This document shows positions 1 to 7,875 of a stretch of 64,000 nt of DNA, piece by piece. Every line of letters starts with the position of its first letter. Positions within the stretch are counted from its first letter, which is position 1. This DNA is from Vibrionales bacterium SWAT-3 (lineage in GTDB: Bacteria; Pseudomonadota; Gammaproteobacteria; Enterobacterales; Vibrionaceae). The stretch covers positions 1 through 64,000 of the forward strand of contig AAZW01000003.1 of the NCBI GenBank assembly GCA_000169995.1. The letters are read 5' to 3'. Position numbers and translations under genes: made by a program. Below the pieces are notes generated by a model that was not told the DNA's origin, searched no databases, and saw only the letters and a program-made list of their open reading frames with translations.

Positions 1-204
1 ATCAATGCGACTGATAAGATCACACTAATACGTTCAAGTGGAAATTACCTGTCGATTCGCCAGCGATTGATTGTCTGAACCGAATAAGTCTATCAGTATG
101 GTTCCGAATACAATGGCGAACACGGCGAGTGAACCAACCAACGAAACCAACAACAAGTTCATCTTCTTTCTATATTCTTCTTTATTGATCTTCTGTAACT
201 TCAT
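1..204 (-). pseudogene. DUF3087-like membrane protein, 5' part, frameshifted
   Basis: The reading frame begins at an ATG at 204 (reverse strand) and gives a peptide starting MKLQKINKEEYRKK, followed by a hydrophobic segment. It stops at 34-36 after 56 residues. The homologous-looking reading then continues in other frames: GESTGNFHLNVL in a second frame (about 45-70) and VILSVAL in a third (about 3-23). Two single-base losses would explain this. From memory the start and the hydrophobic segment resemble DUF3087 proteins of Vibrio, which are about 160 residues long; function is unknown. The rest lies left of the window. Either the gene is decayed or the sequence has two base-call errors. Confidence 0.45.
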
Positions 205-460
205 TGACTACTTCCTTATGTAAGTCACCTAATAATTTGCGCATACTATCTACGTAAACATTGGGTCGCTTCAACCCTTACCATCTTGTAATGTGGTCGT
301 TCTCTATTTAATACGTAGAGTTCTTCTGGTTGGCGCTATACGCAACTCTATTTGACTTCATTAATAGAAAAGAGTTACATACCGCGACAATTTTGGTTAT
401 TCATCAATTCATGTTGATAAAGCCCGTTTCGCTTTATCACATACTGACAAGGTACATTCC

Positions 461-1060
461 ATGCGTTCATTTGTATTACGCGCTCGCGCAGCCCCTACAG
501 AGAGCAAACTTATCTTAGAAGGTGTTGGGCAAGATGCTCATACTGAGATTCTGGCTCATACTCTGATGAACACGATCTTCGTTGCTCAATCTCACCGTGA
601 GAATGTCACCGTGCACCTTGTATTGGAAAGTACTAAAGACTTTTCACGTACGATTACATTCGATTCAAACGAGATCACCAACATTGGTGGCTTCCACGAG
701 TCTGCATTGTTATCAGCAGTAGTAAGAGCGGTTGACGCTTCTCAAGGTATGACTAAAGAACAGACGCGTCAGGTTGAGCCGGGCATCACTGTTCGTACTA
801 TGAGTTTTGAAAAGCTGGTTAAAGAGCTAGCTGAAGACCACCAGCTGTACATGATGAATAAGAAAGGTGACTTTATCCGTGATGCAGAGATTGCTGAAAA
901 CCCATGTTTCCTTTTGACTGATCACATCCCTATGCCTAAGAAAAGCTACAACAGCTTAAAGCGCCTAGGTACAGAGAAAATCAGTTTAGGTCCAAACATG
1001 CTGTTCGCTTCTCAGTGCGTCGTGTTGATCAACAATGAGCTTGATATTCGCGGTTTCTAA
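461..1060 (+). CDS. trmY: TrmY-like SPOUT RNA methyltransferase (DUF358)
   Basis: This 199-residue protein has the full length of the DUF358/COG1901 family of SPOUT methyltransferases. The conserved C-terminal knot region is visible in FLLTDHIPMP, KISLGPNMLFASQCVVLINNELD. In archaea TrmY makes N1-methylpseudouridine at tRNA position 54. Gammaproteobacterial members keep the fold, but their substrate is not established as far as I know, so the name is by family. An AAGG lies about 9 nt before the ATG. The gene stands alone and ends at a strong terminator. It is expected to be cytoplasmic and SAM-dependent. Confidence 0.8.
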   Translation: MRSFVLRARAAPTESKLILEGVGQDAHTEILAHTLMNTIFVAQSHRENVTVHLVLESTKDFSRTITFDSNEITNIGGFHESALLSAVVRAVDASQGMTKEQTRQVEPGITVRTMSFEKLVKELAEDHQLYMMNKKGDFIRDAEIAENPCFLLTDHIPMPKKSYNSLKRLGTEKISLGPNMLFASQCVVLINNELDIRGF

Positions 1061-1085
1061 GACGAAATACACAATCACTGTGAAC

Positions 1086-1114
1086 AAAGCCCGGCTATTC
1101 GCTGGGCTTTTTAT
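1086..1114 (+). terminator. rho-independent terminator of the trmY-like gene
   Basis: The stem AAAGCCCgGC / GCtGGGCTTT is followed by a T run, 25 nt after the stop codon. Confidence 0.85.
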
Positions 1115-1159
1115 TTTTGGTGTGAGATAACAACTATGGTTTGTCGTTAGCTTGCCCCG

Positions 1160-1462
1160 TCACATGAGATCTCGCATTAATGTCTCGTATTGCTCCGATG
1201 CCAATACCACCAGATGATTTAGCTCTTTTGCATCTTCCTCTGCCAATAAGAGTTGCCAATCTGTCTGTTGACCACTTTCATCTCGCCCAAGCACTTTAGT
1301 CTTCCCTTTTTCAGTTTCGAAAGACAATTGATTAAAGTTGGTATCATGATGTTCATGAGACTCTAAAATCTCAAACTCTAAATTTCCGGTTGGCTTTACT
1401 TGAATGTGGGCATGAAAATGTTGCTGATTCTGTAACTCATATTCCCTATGTATTGCAAACAT
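1160..1462 (-). CDS. hypothetical protein, 100 aa
   Basis: This is a small soluble, acidic protein with no recognised family. The start is set at 1462 (MFAIHREYEL) because GGAGGG lies 6 nt upstream; an ATG seven codons earlier would put this ribosome site inside the gene. The sequence has a His-rich stretch (HFHAH, ESHEHHD), a central charged part and a helical C-terminal end. No signal peptide or membrane segment is visible. It is transcribed towards the trmY-like gene and appears monocistronic. Codon use looks like that of its neighbours, so it is probably real, but I cannot assign a function. Confidence 0.55.
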   Translation of the reverse strand: MFAIHREYELQNQQHFHAHIQVKPTGNLEFEILESHEHHDTNFNQLSFETEKGKTKVLGRDESGQQTDWQLLLAEEDAKELNHLVVLASEQYETLMRDLM

Positions 1463-1842
1463 ACTCCCTCCTATAAACCTCAATCTAAGCTAGTAAGCGA
1501 TCGCTATAAATTACCCGCTATTCATAGGTGGCTCCTAAACAGCAAGTATCTATACAAAGTGTAGGCCTCAAATTTCGGTACTAGAGCAAAATCAGCCTGC
1601 TGTTTGATACTAGACAAAATAGGGTTGAGTATTATGACACTTCGATTGATCTTTCTTGACGGGTATAACTGAGAGCCAGAGCTCAATAGAACTGACCAAA
1701 CAACGAATTTATAAAACTTGCGCTTCGTTCCATTTATTTCATCTGTTGGTCTGACCTTTGAGAATATTAAGTCCTTGAGCTCCAAGCTTTTGATTCGATA
1801 GTTATACTTTAAAAAATTCGGTGAATTTATTTAAGGGAATAC
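1463..1842. other. intergenic region without a supported gene
   Basis: This 380-bp AT-rich stretch separates two divergent genes and must hold the promoter of the hydrolase gene at 1843. An 87-codon open frame on the reverse strand (1522-1785) has no convincing ribosome site or family signature. I see no repeat or hairpin of note. Confidence 0.5.
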
Positions 1843-3045
1843 ATGTCGATTTTTACCGTATTCTTCTGTGGAACAGGATCCAACTCAGAAGATAATAACC
1901 ATAAGAACTATGTGTCTGGCGAGCTGATATCAACATTGGCGAAGAATACTACTGGGCGATACATGATTGATTACATCCAGGTGGACGGCGTTGGCAGCGG
2001 AAACCAAAACGAATGGTTAAAGCAAGGCAAGGACGATACATACTCTGCGATTAGAGGGACTCTGCAAGGCAAAGGTATCGATAGCAACATGTGCCATGTA
2101 TTGAACATCATACGCGGTAACCAACAAGACAAGAATGATTACCTCAAACGAGCTAAGGGATTGCTCAGTGAATCCCGCCCAGAGAAATCTGCTTGGCCTT
2201 TTGCAACCAACCGCAAATATCAAGATTGGCTCAAAGATTCAAAAGAGTTAGCCGCAGATCTAAAACACAGTATTGCCGCTCGTCAACAAAATATAGCGAT
2301 CGAGCGCCAGAGTAAACCGATTAGCCAAGTTAACATCGTGGGCTGGAGCCGCGGTGGTGTAAGTTGCTTTGAATTGGCAAACCGTATGCTCAAAGACCCG
2401 GAACTTAGCCATATCCCAGTCAACATTTTTGCTTGCGATCCTGTGCCGGGTGGAATGAACGCGTTCAAGGATTACAAGTCACTTGGTAAAAACGTAAAAC
2501 AGATCGTTTGCGTATTTGCGGAAGACGAACGTTCTCTAGCGTTCAAAGCAAGAATGCCCCGCCTATATCGCTCAACCCAATATTACACCACCTATATGCC
2601 AGGTCGACACGGTACCTTAGTTGGTAATGCCAATACCTCTGGTGGAAGCAAAGGTGCAGGGTTACTCACAGGCCCTGGCCTCGTCACACGAGACTTTATG
2701 GAAAAGGTATTAACAGGATGGGGAACCAAGCTTAAAGGCAGCTCAACACTGAACTTTTCTAGACAACGTATTATTGAGTTGTACGAACAAATGCGTAGCC
2801 ATGAAGAATACTTCAATAAAATGCACGGCATGACTTACACCGCGAAGAATCGACTTCTTTGGACGAGCAAAGACCGAATCGGGCAGCAGAGAGAGCGTCG
2901 CTTTGGTATTCCAATGTATCGTTTTCAATTTCCCGGTATTACCAACAACTATGGCGATGCAATTAATCGTCACCACTGCGATGTGTTGGCAACCAATGCT
3001 TTCGCGACTCAAGGCACCTCTTCTGCACTGCCTAACTCTATTTGA
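1843..3045 (+). CDS. DUF2235-like alpha/beta hydrolase (putative lipase)
   Basis: This 400-residue protein opens with FFCGTGSNSEDNN, a start like that of DUF2235 and T6SS phospholipase-type proteins (FFDGTGNN). It carries a nucleophile elbow GWSRG at residues 167-171 (Ser169). The likely acid is Asp199 in FACDPVPG and the likely base is His256 in PGRHGTLVG. Together these suggest a Ser-Asp-His hydrolase acting on lipids or similar esters. There is no signal peptide or membrane segment. No vgrG, hcp or immunity-like gene lies beside it, so a secreted effector role is only a possibility. It is monocistronic and closed by a terminator. Confidence 0.65.
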   Translation: MSIFTVFFCGTGSNSEDNNHKNYVSGELISTLAKNTTGRYMIDYIQVDGVGSGNQNEWLKQGKDDTYSAIRGTLQGKGIDSNMCHVLNIIRGNQQDKNDYLKRAKGLLSESRPEKSAWPFATNRKYQDWLKDSKELAADLKHSIAARQQNIAIERQSKPISQVNIVGWSRGGVSCFELANRMLKDPELSHIPVNIFACDPVPGGMNAFKDYKSLGKNVKQIVCVFAEDERSLAFKARMPRLYRSTQYYTTYMPGRHGTLVGNANTSGGSKGAGLLTGPGLVTRDFMEKVLTGWGTKLKGSSTLNFSRQRIIELYEQMRSHEEYFNKMHGMTYTAKNRLLWTSKDRIGQQRERRFGIPMYRFQFPGITNNYGDAINRHHCDVLATNAFATQGTSSALPNSI

Positions 3046-3073
3046 TATTTCGCTGCTACTTTCCTTTAAAAAC

Positions 3074-3105
3074 AAAAAGAGCTCAACAAGGTGAGCTCTT
3101 TTTTA
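3074..3105 (+). terminator. bidirectional rho-independent terminator
   Basis: A perfect palindrome AAAAAGAGCTCA / TGAGCTCTTTTT with a 6-nt loop is flanked by A and T runs. It serves the hydrolase gene and probably the convergent permease gene. Confidence 0.85.
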
Positions 3106-3141
3106 TTAGCTAAATTTTCGTATCGATGGTGTTATCTAAGA

Positions 3142-4242
3142 TTAACCAAAGATGAAGGTGTATAGGTAACCTGCACCAATCGCCATACTTAGTATTACGA
3201 ATAGGAAAGCCGCAATCATCTGATTTTTGAAGATAGACTTAAGCAAAATCACTTCCGTCAAACTTGCGCCCGCACTACCAATGATCAATGCCATTACTGA
3301 ACCCAAGGCCATACCTTTTTGCACTAGGGCTGCACTCAGTGGAATCACAGCTTCAGCACGGATGTACAGTGGAATACCAATTACCGCTGCGATTGGAATC
3401 GCGTACCACTTGCCTTCACCTGCATATTCAGCAATCAAGTCAGTTGGAATGAAGCCATAGATGAATGAACCAATTGCAATACCCATCATCAAGTAAGGGA
3501 AAACTTGTTTGAAGTCTTTCCAAGTCGAGAACCAGATTCTCATCCAGCGGCTAGGCTCTTTCTTCTCAACGACTGTTGCTGTCGCTGTGCCATCAGCCGA
3601 GCAGCATGATACTTCTACTTTCGGCTCTTCTTTCTTCGTTCCACAGCATGCGCTCTCTTTTGCCATTACTGGTGCAGGTTCACCACATGCGCTTGTACCA
3701 CAAGAAGATCCCGCTTTTACTGGTGCTGCTTTTTTAGGTGCAGAGTCGCCACAGCTAGTAGCGCAACTTGAAGATGAACCCGTTGATTCATACGCTTCTG
3801 CTTTCACGTAACGCTCAAAACCTAGTTTTTCCAGTGTGTAACCTGCGACTACTGATACCGTCATTGCCACTAAGAAGTAGAACGCTGCAACTTGCCAGCC
3901 GAAGGTAATCACAAACAAACCAATGATCACTGGGTTCAATAGTGGACTACCAAATAGGAACACCATCATTGGACCAAAACCCGCTCGTGCACGCAGCAAA
4001 CCTTTTAGGAAAGGAATCGTCGAACATGAACAGAAAGGTGTAATCGCCCCCAGTAGTGCGGCAATCACATAGCCCTTACCGTTGCGTGAGCTCAAGATAG
4101 ATTGAATCTTCTCAGGCGTAAGGAACTCTTGCAGAATCCCAACAATGTAGCTAATTGCCAAGAAAAGGATGATTAGCTCTACTGCTAAGAAAGCAAACAT
4201 ATCAAGCGCGTCTTTTAGCATTGTTAACATTTCGTTGCTCAT
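3142..4242 (-). CDS. SO_0444-family Cu/Zn efflux permease
   Basis: This 366-residue inner-membrane permease is of the ArsP_1/DUF318 type. Two membrane bundles flank a soluble insert (about residues 150-230) with eight Cys, several as CC or CxxxC pairs. A TPFCSCSTIP motif with a CxC pair lies in the first bundle. This matches the SO_0444 Cu/Zn efflux family; the Cys-rich insert presumably binds metal. The start at 4242 is chosen because GGAG lies 7-8 nt upstream; the earlier in-frame ATG lacks such a site. It is divergent from an ArsR repressor and a SigZ-type sigma factor, with palindromic operators between. Confidence 0.85.
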   Translation of the reverse strand: MSNEMLTMLKDALDMFAFLAVELIILFLAISYIVGILQEFLTPEKIQSILSSRNGKGYVIAALLGAITPFCSCSTIPFLKGLLRARAGFGPMMVFLFGSPLLNPVIIGLFVITFGWQVAAFYFLVAMTVSVVAGYTLEKLGFERYVKAEAYESTGSSSSCATSCGDSAPKKAAPVKAGSSCGTSACGEPAPVMAKESACCGTKKEEPKVEVSCCSADGTATATVVEKKEPSRWMRIWFSTWKDFKQVFPYLMMGIAIGSFIYGFIPTDLIAEYAGEGKWYAIPIAAVIGIPLYIRAEAVIPLSAALVQKGMALGSVMALIIGSAGASLTEVILLKSIFKNQMIAAFLFVILSMAIGAGYLYTFIFG

Positions 4243-4301
4243 AATTAACTCCAAACAGGATTGAAGGTCGAACTCTATGAGGAAAGTACCCGACCCTTAA
4301 T

Positions 4302-4317
4302 TTCGAATATTCTCGAA
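4302..4317. promoter_or_regulatory. 16-bp palindromic operator, copy 1
   Basis: TTCGA-N6-TCGAA lies 60 bp upstream of the permease start. It is identical in its half-sites and spacer length to two more copies in the same intergenic region. It is probably the ArsR-family repressor site. Confidence 0.65.
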
Positions 4318-4351
4318 TTATAGAAATAAATAGTTACAGATCAAGCTTTAT

Positions 4352-4367
4352 TTCGATAAAAATCGAA
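4352..4367. promoter_or_regulatory. 16-bp palindromic operator, copy 2
   Basis: The second TTCGA-N6-TCGAA copy lies 50 bp from the first. Confidence 0.65.
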
Positions 4368-4438
4368 TTAATCTTCAAATCAACAAACTTTCAATGACTT
4401 ACGTATTCACTGTTTTTATATTTGAATTCGACAATCAT

Positions 4439-4454
4439 TTCGACTATTATCGAA
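4439..4454. promoter_or_regulatory. 16-bp palindromic operator, copy 3
   Basis: The third TTCGA-N6-TCGAA copy ends 21 bp before the arsR-type start, where binding would block its own transcription. An extra half-site TTCGA lies at 4427-4431. Confidence 0.65.
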
Positions 4455-4475
4455 ATTAAATCTTGAGGAGTTAAT

Positions 4476-4772
4476 ATGAACTTAGAAGTCGTAGCAAAAG
4501 CACTGAAAGAGCTGGGCCACCCTATTCGCCTTAGTATCTATAAAAGTGTCGTTAAAGCTGGCTACCAAGGCATTGCGGTTGGCGGCCTACAAGAAGAACT
4601 CGGTATCCCCGGTTCTACTTTATCTCACCACATATCAAGCCTTGCATCAGCAGGCCTCATAAGCCAAAGACGTGAAGGCAGAACTCTCTTTTGTGTCGCA
4701 GAATATGAATGCCTAGAAGGGGTTATTGGTTTCTTACAAGACGAGTGTTGCGTAAATGAACAGTGCAAATAG
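4476..4772 (+). CDS. ArsR/SmtB-family metal-responsive repressor
   Basis: This 98-residue winged-helix protein has the recognition helix in GIPGSTLSHHISSLASAGLI (about 43-62) and the wing in RREGRTLFCV. Cys73, Cys79 and the C-terminal Cys91, Cys92 and Cys97 are candidate metal or metalloid ligands. GAGGAG precedes the ATG by 6 nt. It is divergent from the Cys-rich permease. The last 17 nt overlap the start of the sigma factor gene, so the two are translationally coupled. It most likely represses both directions through the TTCGA-N6-TCGAA sites until metal binds; the exact metal is not known. Confidence 0.85.
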   Translation: MNLEVVAKALKELGHPIRLSIYKSVVKAGYQGIAVGGLQEELGIPGSTLSHHISSLASAGLISQRREGRTLFCVAEYECLEGVIGFLQDECCVNEQCK

Positions 4773-5340
4773 CACATCTTTAAACTTAGAGCAGGTTTGG
4801 GCTGAATATCAGCAGACATTAAAAGCATTCCTTCACTCTAAAGTAAGTAATTCCGCCGATGTAGATGATTTGCTGCAAGAGATCTTAATTAAGACTTTTC
4901 AGAACCTACACAAGGTGCAAGATGCGAGCAGTGTTAAATCGTGGTTATTTCAATTAGCCAATAACACAATTATCGACTTCTATCGTAAACACGCTCGCCA
5001 ACAACGTGATAGTAAAATTGATGCAGACGATTTGTGGTTTGCAGATTTAGACCACAATGAAGAGTTCAAACAGAACTTGTCTTTATGCATTGAACCCTTC
5101 ATTCAAGCGTTACCCGAGCAAAGTGCTGCACTATTGCTTGCCGTTGATATCAAGGGTCAGAGCCAGAAAGAGATCGCAGAGGCACAAAACATCAGCTATT
5201 CAACGGTGAAATCTCGCGTTCAGAAAAGTCGTGGCGATCTTAAGAATCTATTTGAACAGTGCTGCAACTTGTCACTAGACAAACAAGGTAATGTAATTGA
5301 TTGCGATCTCAAGCCGGAATCCAGTTGCAGCAACTGCTAA
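4756..5340 (+). CDS. sigZ: SigZ-type ECF RNA polymerase sigma factor
   Basis: This 194-residue protein has sigma region 2 (DVDDLLQEILIKTFQNLHKV, SVKSWLFQLANNTIIDFYRK) and region 4 (LPEQSAALLLAVDIKGQSQKEIA, then ISYSTVKSRVQKSR). This is the arrangement of ECF sigma factors named SigZ. No anti-sigma gene follows. Instead the C-terminal tail carries CC and CSNC Cys pairs that may sense metal or thiol state (inference). The gene overlaps the upstream arsR-type gene by 17 nt. It is followed by a terminator hairpin that an insertion sequence has split. Confidence 0.85.
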   Translation: MNSANSTSLNLEQVWAEYQQTLKAFLHSKVSNSADVDDLLQEILIKTFQNLHKVQDASSVKSWLFQLANNTIIDFYRKHARQQRDSKIDADDLWFADLDHNEEFKQNLSLCIEPFIQALPEQSAALLLAVDIKGQSQKEIAEAQNISYSTVKSRVQKSRGDLKNLFEQCCNLSLDKQGNVIDCDLKPESSCSNC

Positions 5341-5364
5341 GCGTTGAATGACTATTTTCAGAGA

Positions 5365-5385
5365 ACAAAGCCAGCAATTGTGAAG
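5365..5385 (+). terminator. left half of a terminator hairpin split by an IS
   Basis: ACAAAGCCAGCA at 5365-5376 is the exact reverse complement of TGCTGGCTTTGT at 6810-6821, on the other side of the insertion sequence. Joined, the two arms would form a 12-bp terminator stem with an 18-nt loop and a T-rich end. Confidence 0.7.
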
Positions 5386-5411
5386 TGACCCCGTAAAGTT
5401 GGACATTTCTG

Positions 5412-6305
5412 TTAAGCGGCTTTCAAGGCCTGAGTTCGATATTCTATCGGAGTCAGGCCTTTTAGTTTCACTTTTATACGTTTGGTATTGTAGTACTCGA
5501 TATACTCTTTGATTTGCGCTATCAGAGCATCTGCATCTTCAAAGCTTTGGTTGTGATACATCTCTGTTTTGAGTAAAGCAAAAAAATTTTCAGCAACAGC
5601 ATTATCCAAGCAGTTACCTTTTCTCGACATGCTTTGCGTTAACCCACTCTCCGCTACCTTTTTCTGATACTGTCGATGACGATATTGCCAACCTTGGTCG
5701 CTATGTATAATTGGCTTTGAGTTGGGTTTAAGCGTTGATATAGCCTCCGTTAGCATATCCGTGACAAGCGGCAAGCAGGCATTCTTGGCCACTCTATAAG
5801 CAACCACCTCCTGAGTAAACAAGTCGACAACGGGAGATAAGTATACTTTCTGCTCTTTGACTTTAAACTCCGTGACATCAGTTACCCATTTTTCATCGGG
5901 TTGAGTCGCACTAAAATCTCTTTCAAGCACGTTGGGAGCAGCTGTTCCAGACTCTCCTCGGTATGAACGATACTTTTTAATCCTGACCGTCGATTTAAGG
6001 TTGAGCTGAGCCATAAGCCTTTGAACCGTTTTGTGATTAAGCACGAACCCCCGATTTTTTAGTTCCAAGTGAATACGGCGGTAGCCGTATCGTCCCTTAT
6101 GTTCATGATAAATTGACTTTATCAACCGCAGCTCACGTTCGTAGCTATTTGGGCGCTTGCTCGTTTGAACTTGATAATAAAAGACACTTTTTGCCAGCTG
6201 TAGAGTGTGCAGTAAGTGCTTTAACGGGTACTTGCCTTTAAGAGTTAGAGCTATGACCGCTTTTTCTTTGTTCGACGGTTTTTTTCCTGCTCCAACTCTT
6301 CCAAC
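5412..6305 (-). CDS. IS3-family transposase OrfB (DDE integrase), read by -1 frameshift
   Basis: This is the catalytic rve-type domain of the transposase. The DDE residues are in WVTDVTEF, IIHSDQGWQYRH and CLDNAVAENFFALLK, with the expected spacing and an upstream HTH_21-like part (HKGRYGYRRIHLELK). The frame has no good start of its own. It is open upstream past two canonical slippery heptamers on the reverse strand, A-AAA-AAG (6305-6311) and A-AAA-AAC (6278-6284). So it is probably made as an OrfAB fusion by -1 frameshifting in orfA. The coordinates given begin just after the first slip site. It appears functional. Confidence 0.85.
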   Translation of the reverse strand, partial: VGRVGAGKKPSNKEKAVIALTLKGKYPLKHLLHTLQLAKSVFYYQVQTSKRPNSYERELRLIKSIYHEHKGRYGYRRIHLELKNRGFVLNHKTVQRLMAQLNLKSTVRIKKYRSYRGESGTAAPNVLERDFSATQPDEKWVTDVTEFKVKEQKVYLSPVVDLFTQEVVAYRVAKNACLPLVTDMLTEAISTLKPNSKPIIHSDQGWQYRHRQYQKKVAESGLTQSMSRKGNCLDNAVAENFFALLKTEMYHNQSFEDADALIAQIKEYIEYYNTKRIKVKLKGLTPIEYRTQALKAA

Positions 6306-6760
6306 TTTTTTAGAACGGCATTCTCGGTTCGCAAGTAGAGCAACTCCTCTTTTAGCTCCTCAAGCGTCATTTCATCATCAGGCTTAGTGGTACGTTGAGG
6401 GTGCTGTTTCATTGGAGGTCTTCCTTTCTGGCGCATTTTGAGCCCTTTGATACCGAGCTCATTAAATCTTTTGAGCCAGACAGAGAGTATCCCAGGGGAT
6501 GAGAGGTTTAATACTGCGCTAGTGTGCGTGAGAGACCAATCATTCGTCCACATTAAATTCAATGCTTTTCGTTTTTCCTGAGCAGTAGCAGCATGCTTAG
6601 TTGGTAAAAATGAGTTAGCACCATGGATGGCAAAGACTTGAGCCCAATACCGTATCTGTCTTGAAGAAATTGAATATTGTTTTGCTAAGTAGAGAGATGA
6701 TGTGCCATCTAAGTATTGCTTAGCAATGATACATTTTAGCTCTCGGTTATATTTGGACAT
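6251..6760 (-). CDS. IS3-family OrfA (HTH DNA-binding subunit)
   Basis: This 169-residue orfA is of the long IS150 type, with two helix-turn-helix units (YLAKQYSISSRQIRYW and LNLSSPGILSVWLKRF) and a C-terminal leucine-zipper-like helix (LEELKEELLYLRTENAVLKKLEE). The start is taken at MSKYNREL (6760), close to the inverted repeat; the longer frame would run out of the element. It binds the IS ends and supplies the N-terminal part of the OrfAB transposase. Its final 50 bases overlap the orfB frame and contain the slippery sequences. Confidence 0.85.
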   Translation of the reverse strand: MSKYNRELKCIIAKQYLDGTSSLYLAKQYSISSRQIRYWAQVFAIHGANSFLPTKHAATAQEKRKALNLMWTNDWSLTHTSAVLNLSSPGILSVWLKRFNELGIKGLKMRQKGRPPMKQHPQRTTKPDDEMTLEELKEELLYLRTENAVLKKLEELEQEKNRRTKKKRS

Positions 6761-6805
6761 AAAAAGACCCCCAATAATTGGTGTCCAACTATTGGGGGTC
6801 AGTTC

Positions 6806-6828
6806 ATTGATGCTGGCTTTGTTGTTTT
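6806..6828 (+). terminator. right half of the split terminator hairpin
   Basis: TGCTGGCTTTGT at 6810-6821 followed by TGTTTT pairs with 5365-5376 across the insertion sequence. Confidence 0.7.
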
Positions 6829-6863
6829 CTACTGCTTGCAATATAGGCTTAAACTCAAACTGG

Positions 6864-7478
6864 CTAAGCCGCTTCCGCTTTTACAACGGGTTGGTAGCGC
6901 CCAGGTTTGTGGTTCATCGCGAGAATCAAGTTGGTGACTACTGCCCCCAATACAGACAATAGTATCAGTGGCGCATCAACGATAAACAGTGAAAGCACCA
7001 CAATAGTACAGTCCAGTGCCATCTGAACCTTGCCTGCTCGAATCCCAAAGCGCTCCTGTAAGAACAGCGCAAGAATATTAAAGCCGCCCAAGCTCATCTT
7101 GTGACGGAAAATCACCAACATACCAGTACCAATTAATCCGCCGCCAAGTAATGCTGCATACAGTGCATGAATCTCGGCGATCTGAATCACGTGATATAAG
7201 TGATCCACTGCGAACGAAACTATCGAAAGTGCAGTAAAAGTATTGATTGTGAAACGCCACCCCATACGAGCGACAGATAAAATATAGAAAGGTAAGTTTA
7301 GTGCAAAGAACACTTGGCCAAAGCTTAAGTCTGTTACTTTGGTGATGAAGATTGCTAGACCAGCGGTGCCTCCGGTTAGCAAGCCGACTTGGTTGAAAAA
7401 GATAACGCCAAGTGAAACCAGTGCGCTGCCTAAGATCAGTGCCAGCAAGTTTTCGCGAAAGTTATGATCTTTATCCAT
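6864..7478 (-). CDS. YitT-family membrane protein
   Basis: This 204-residue integral membrane protein has about five or six hydrophobic segments and the YitT/DUF161 signature (FFNQVGLLTGGTAGLAI near the start, then HKMSLGGFNILALFLQ as its internal repeat). It lacks the C-terminal DUF2179 domain of long Bacillus YitT proteins, which is usual for the short proteobacterial form. The function of the family is not settled; transport is assumed. It is transcribed towards the insertion sequence and shares the disrupted terminator region with the sigma factor gene. Confidence 0.8.
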   Translation of the reverse strand: MDKDHNFRENLLALILGSALVSLGVIFFNQVGLLTGGTAGLAIFITKVTDLSFGQVFFALNLPFYILSVARMGWRFTINTFTALSIVSFAVDHLYHVIQIAEIHALYAALLGGGLIGTGMLVIFRHKMSLGGFNILALFLQERFGIRAGKVQMALDCTIVVLSLFIVDAPLILLSVLGAVVTNLILAMNHKPGRYQPVVKAEAA

Positions 7479-7875
7479 GTGAATGACTCTCCCTGAATCT
7501 TTTTACATCGCGTTTCAGTCATGTTGAAACGATTTACGCCCAAATTTACGATGTTTAACAGATAAGTCGAGCGAGAGACCAATCTTATACGGTAATTAGT
7601 TTGTATATTAGTTTTTACAGTTTTGTGAAATATCTCAATAAAGCAGGTAGTTACAGACACGATACTAAGTATCTATATTGAATTACTGGCTTCTTCCTTG
7701 GAATCGTTGAGTGCCGAGTTTTCCCATTTCTTAGTCACATTTTCCTCTCAGATCAGCAGCGTATAAATCTATGCATGAAACGCATAGACTAAATCACAAA
7801 TAGTCATTTGATACATATCCCACCCATCATTATGATGCGCGACTTCTTACAACATAGAGCGCATGTAAACACCTT
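7479..7875. other. intergenic region between divergent genes
   Basis: These 397 bp hold the promoters of the YitT gene and of the His-rich peptide operon. I see no gene, clear operator or hairpin here. A 74-codon reverse frame (7436-7660) overlaps the YitT start and has no family features. Confidence 0.5.

Larger units (their letters stand above)
5386..6801 (-). mobile_element. IS3-family (IS150-like) insertion sequence, complete
   Basis: This 1416-bp element has imperfect terminal inverted repeats TGACCCCgtaaAGTTGGACAt (5386-5406) and TGACCCCcaatAGTTGGACAc (reverse strand from 6801). It holds orfA and orfB in the -1 frame arrangement of the family, and both look intact. No clear 3-4 bp target duplication is visible (AAG before, GTT after). 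Its target was the loop of the sigma-factor gene's terminator. Confidence 0.85.

Noticed and set aside
1522-1785. 87-codon open frame on the reverse strand
   Set aside because: No good ribosome site, no family features, unusual composition in an AT-rich intergenic region.
3502-3811. Forward open frame inside the Cys-rich part of the permease gene
   Set aside because: It is the shadow of the repetitive Ala/Ser/Cys-rich insert on the opposite strand.
7436-7660. 74-codon reverse frame upstream of the YitT gene
   Set aside because: It overlaps the true YitT start and reads as low-quality sequence with no motif.
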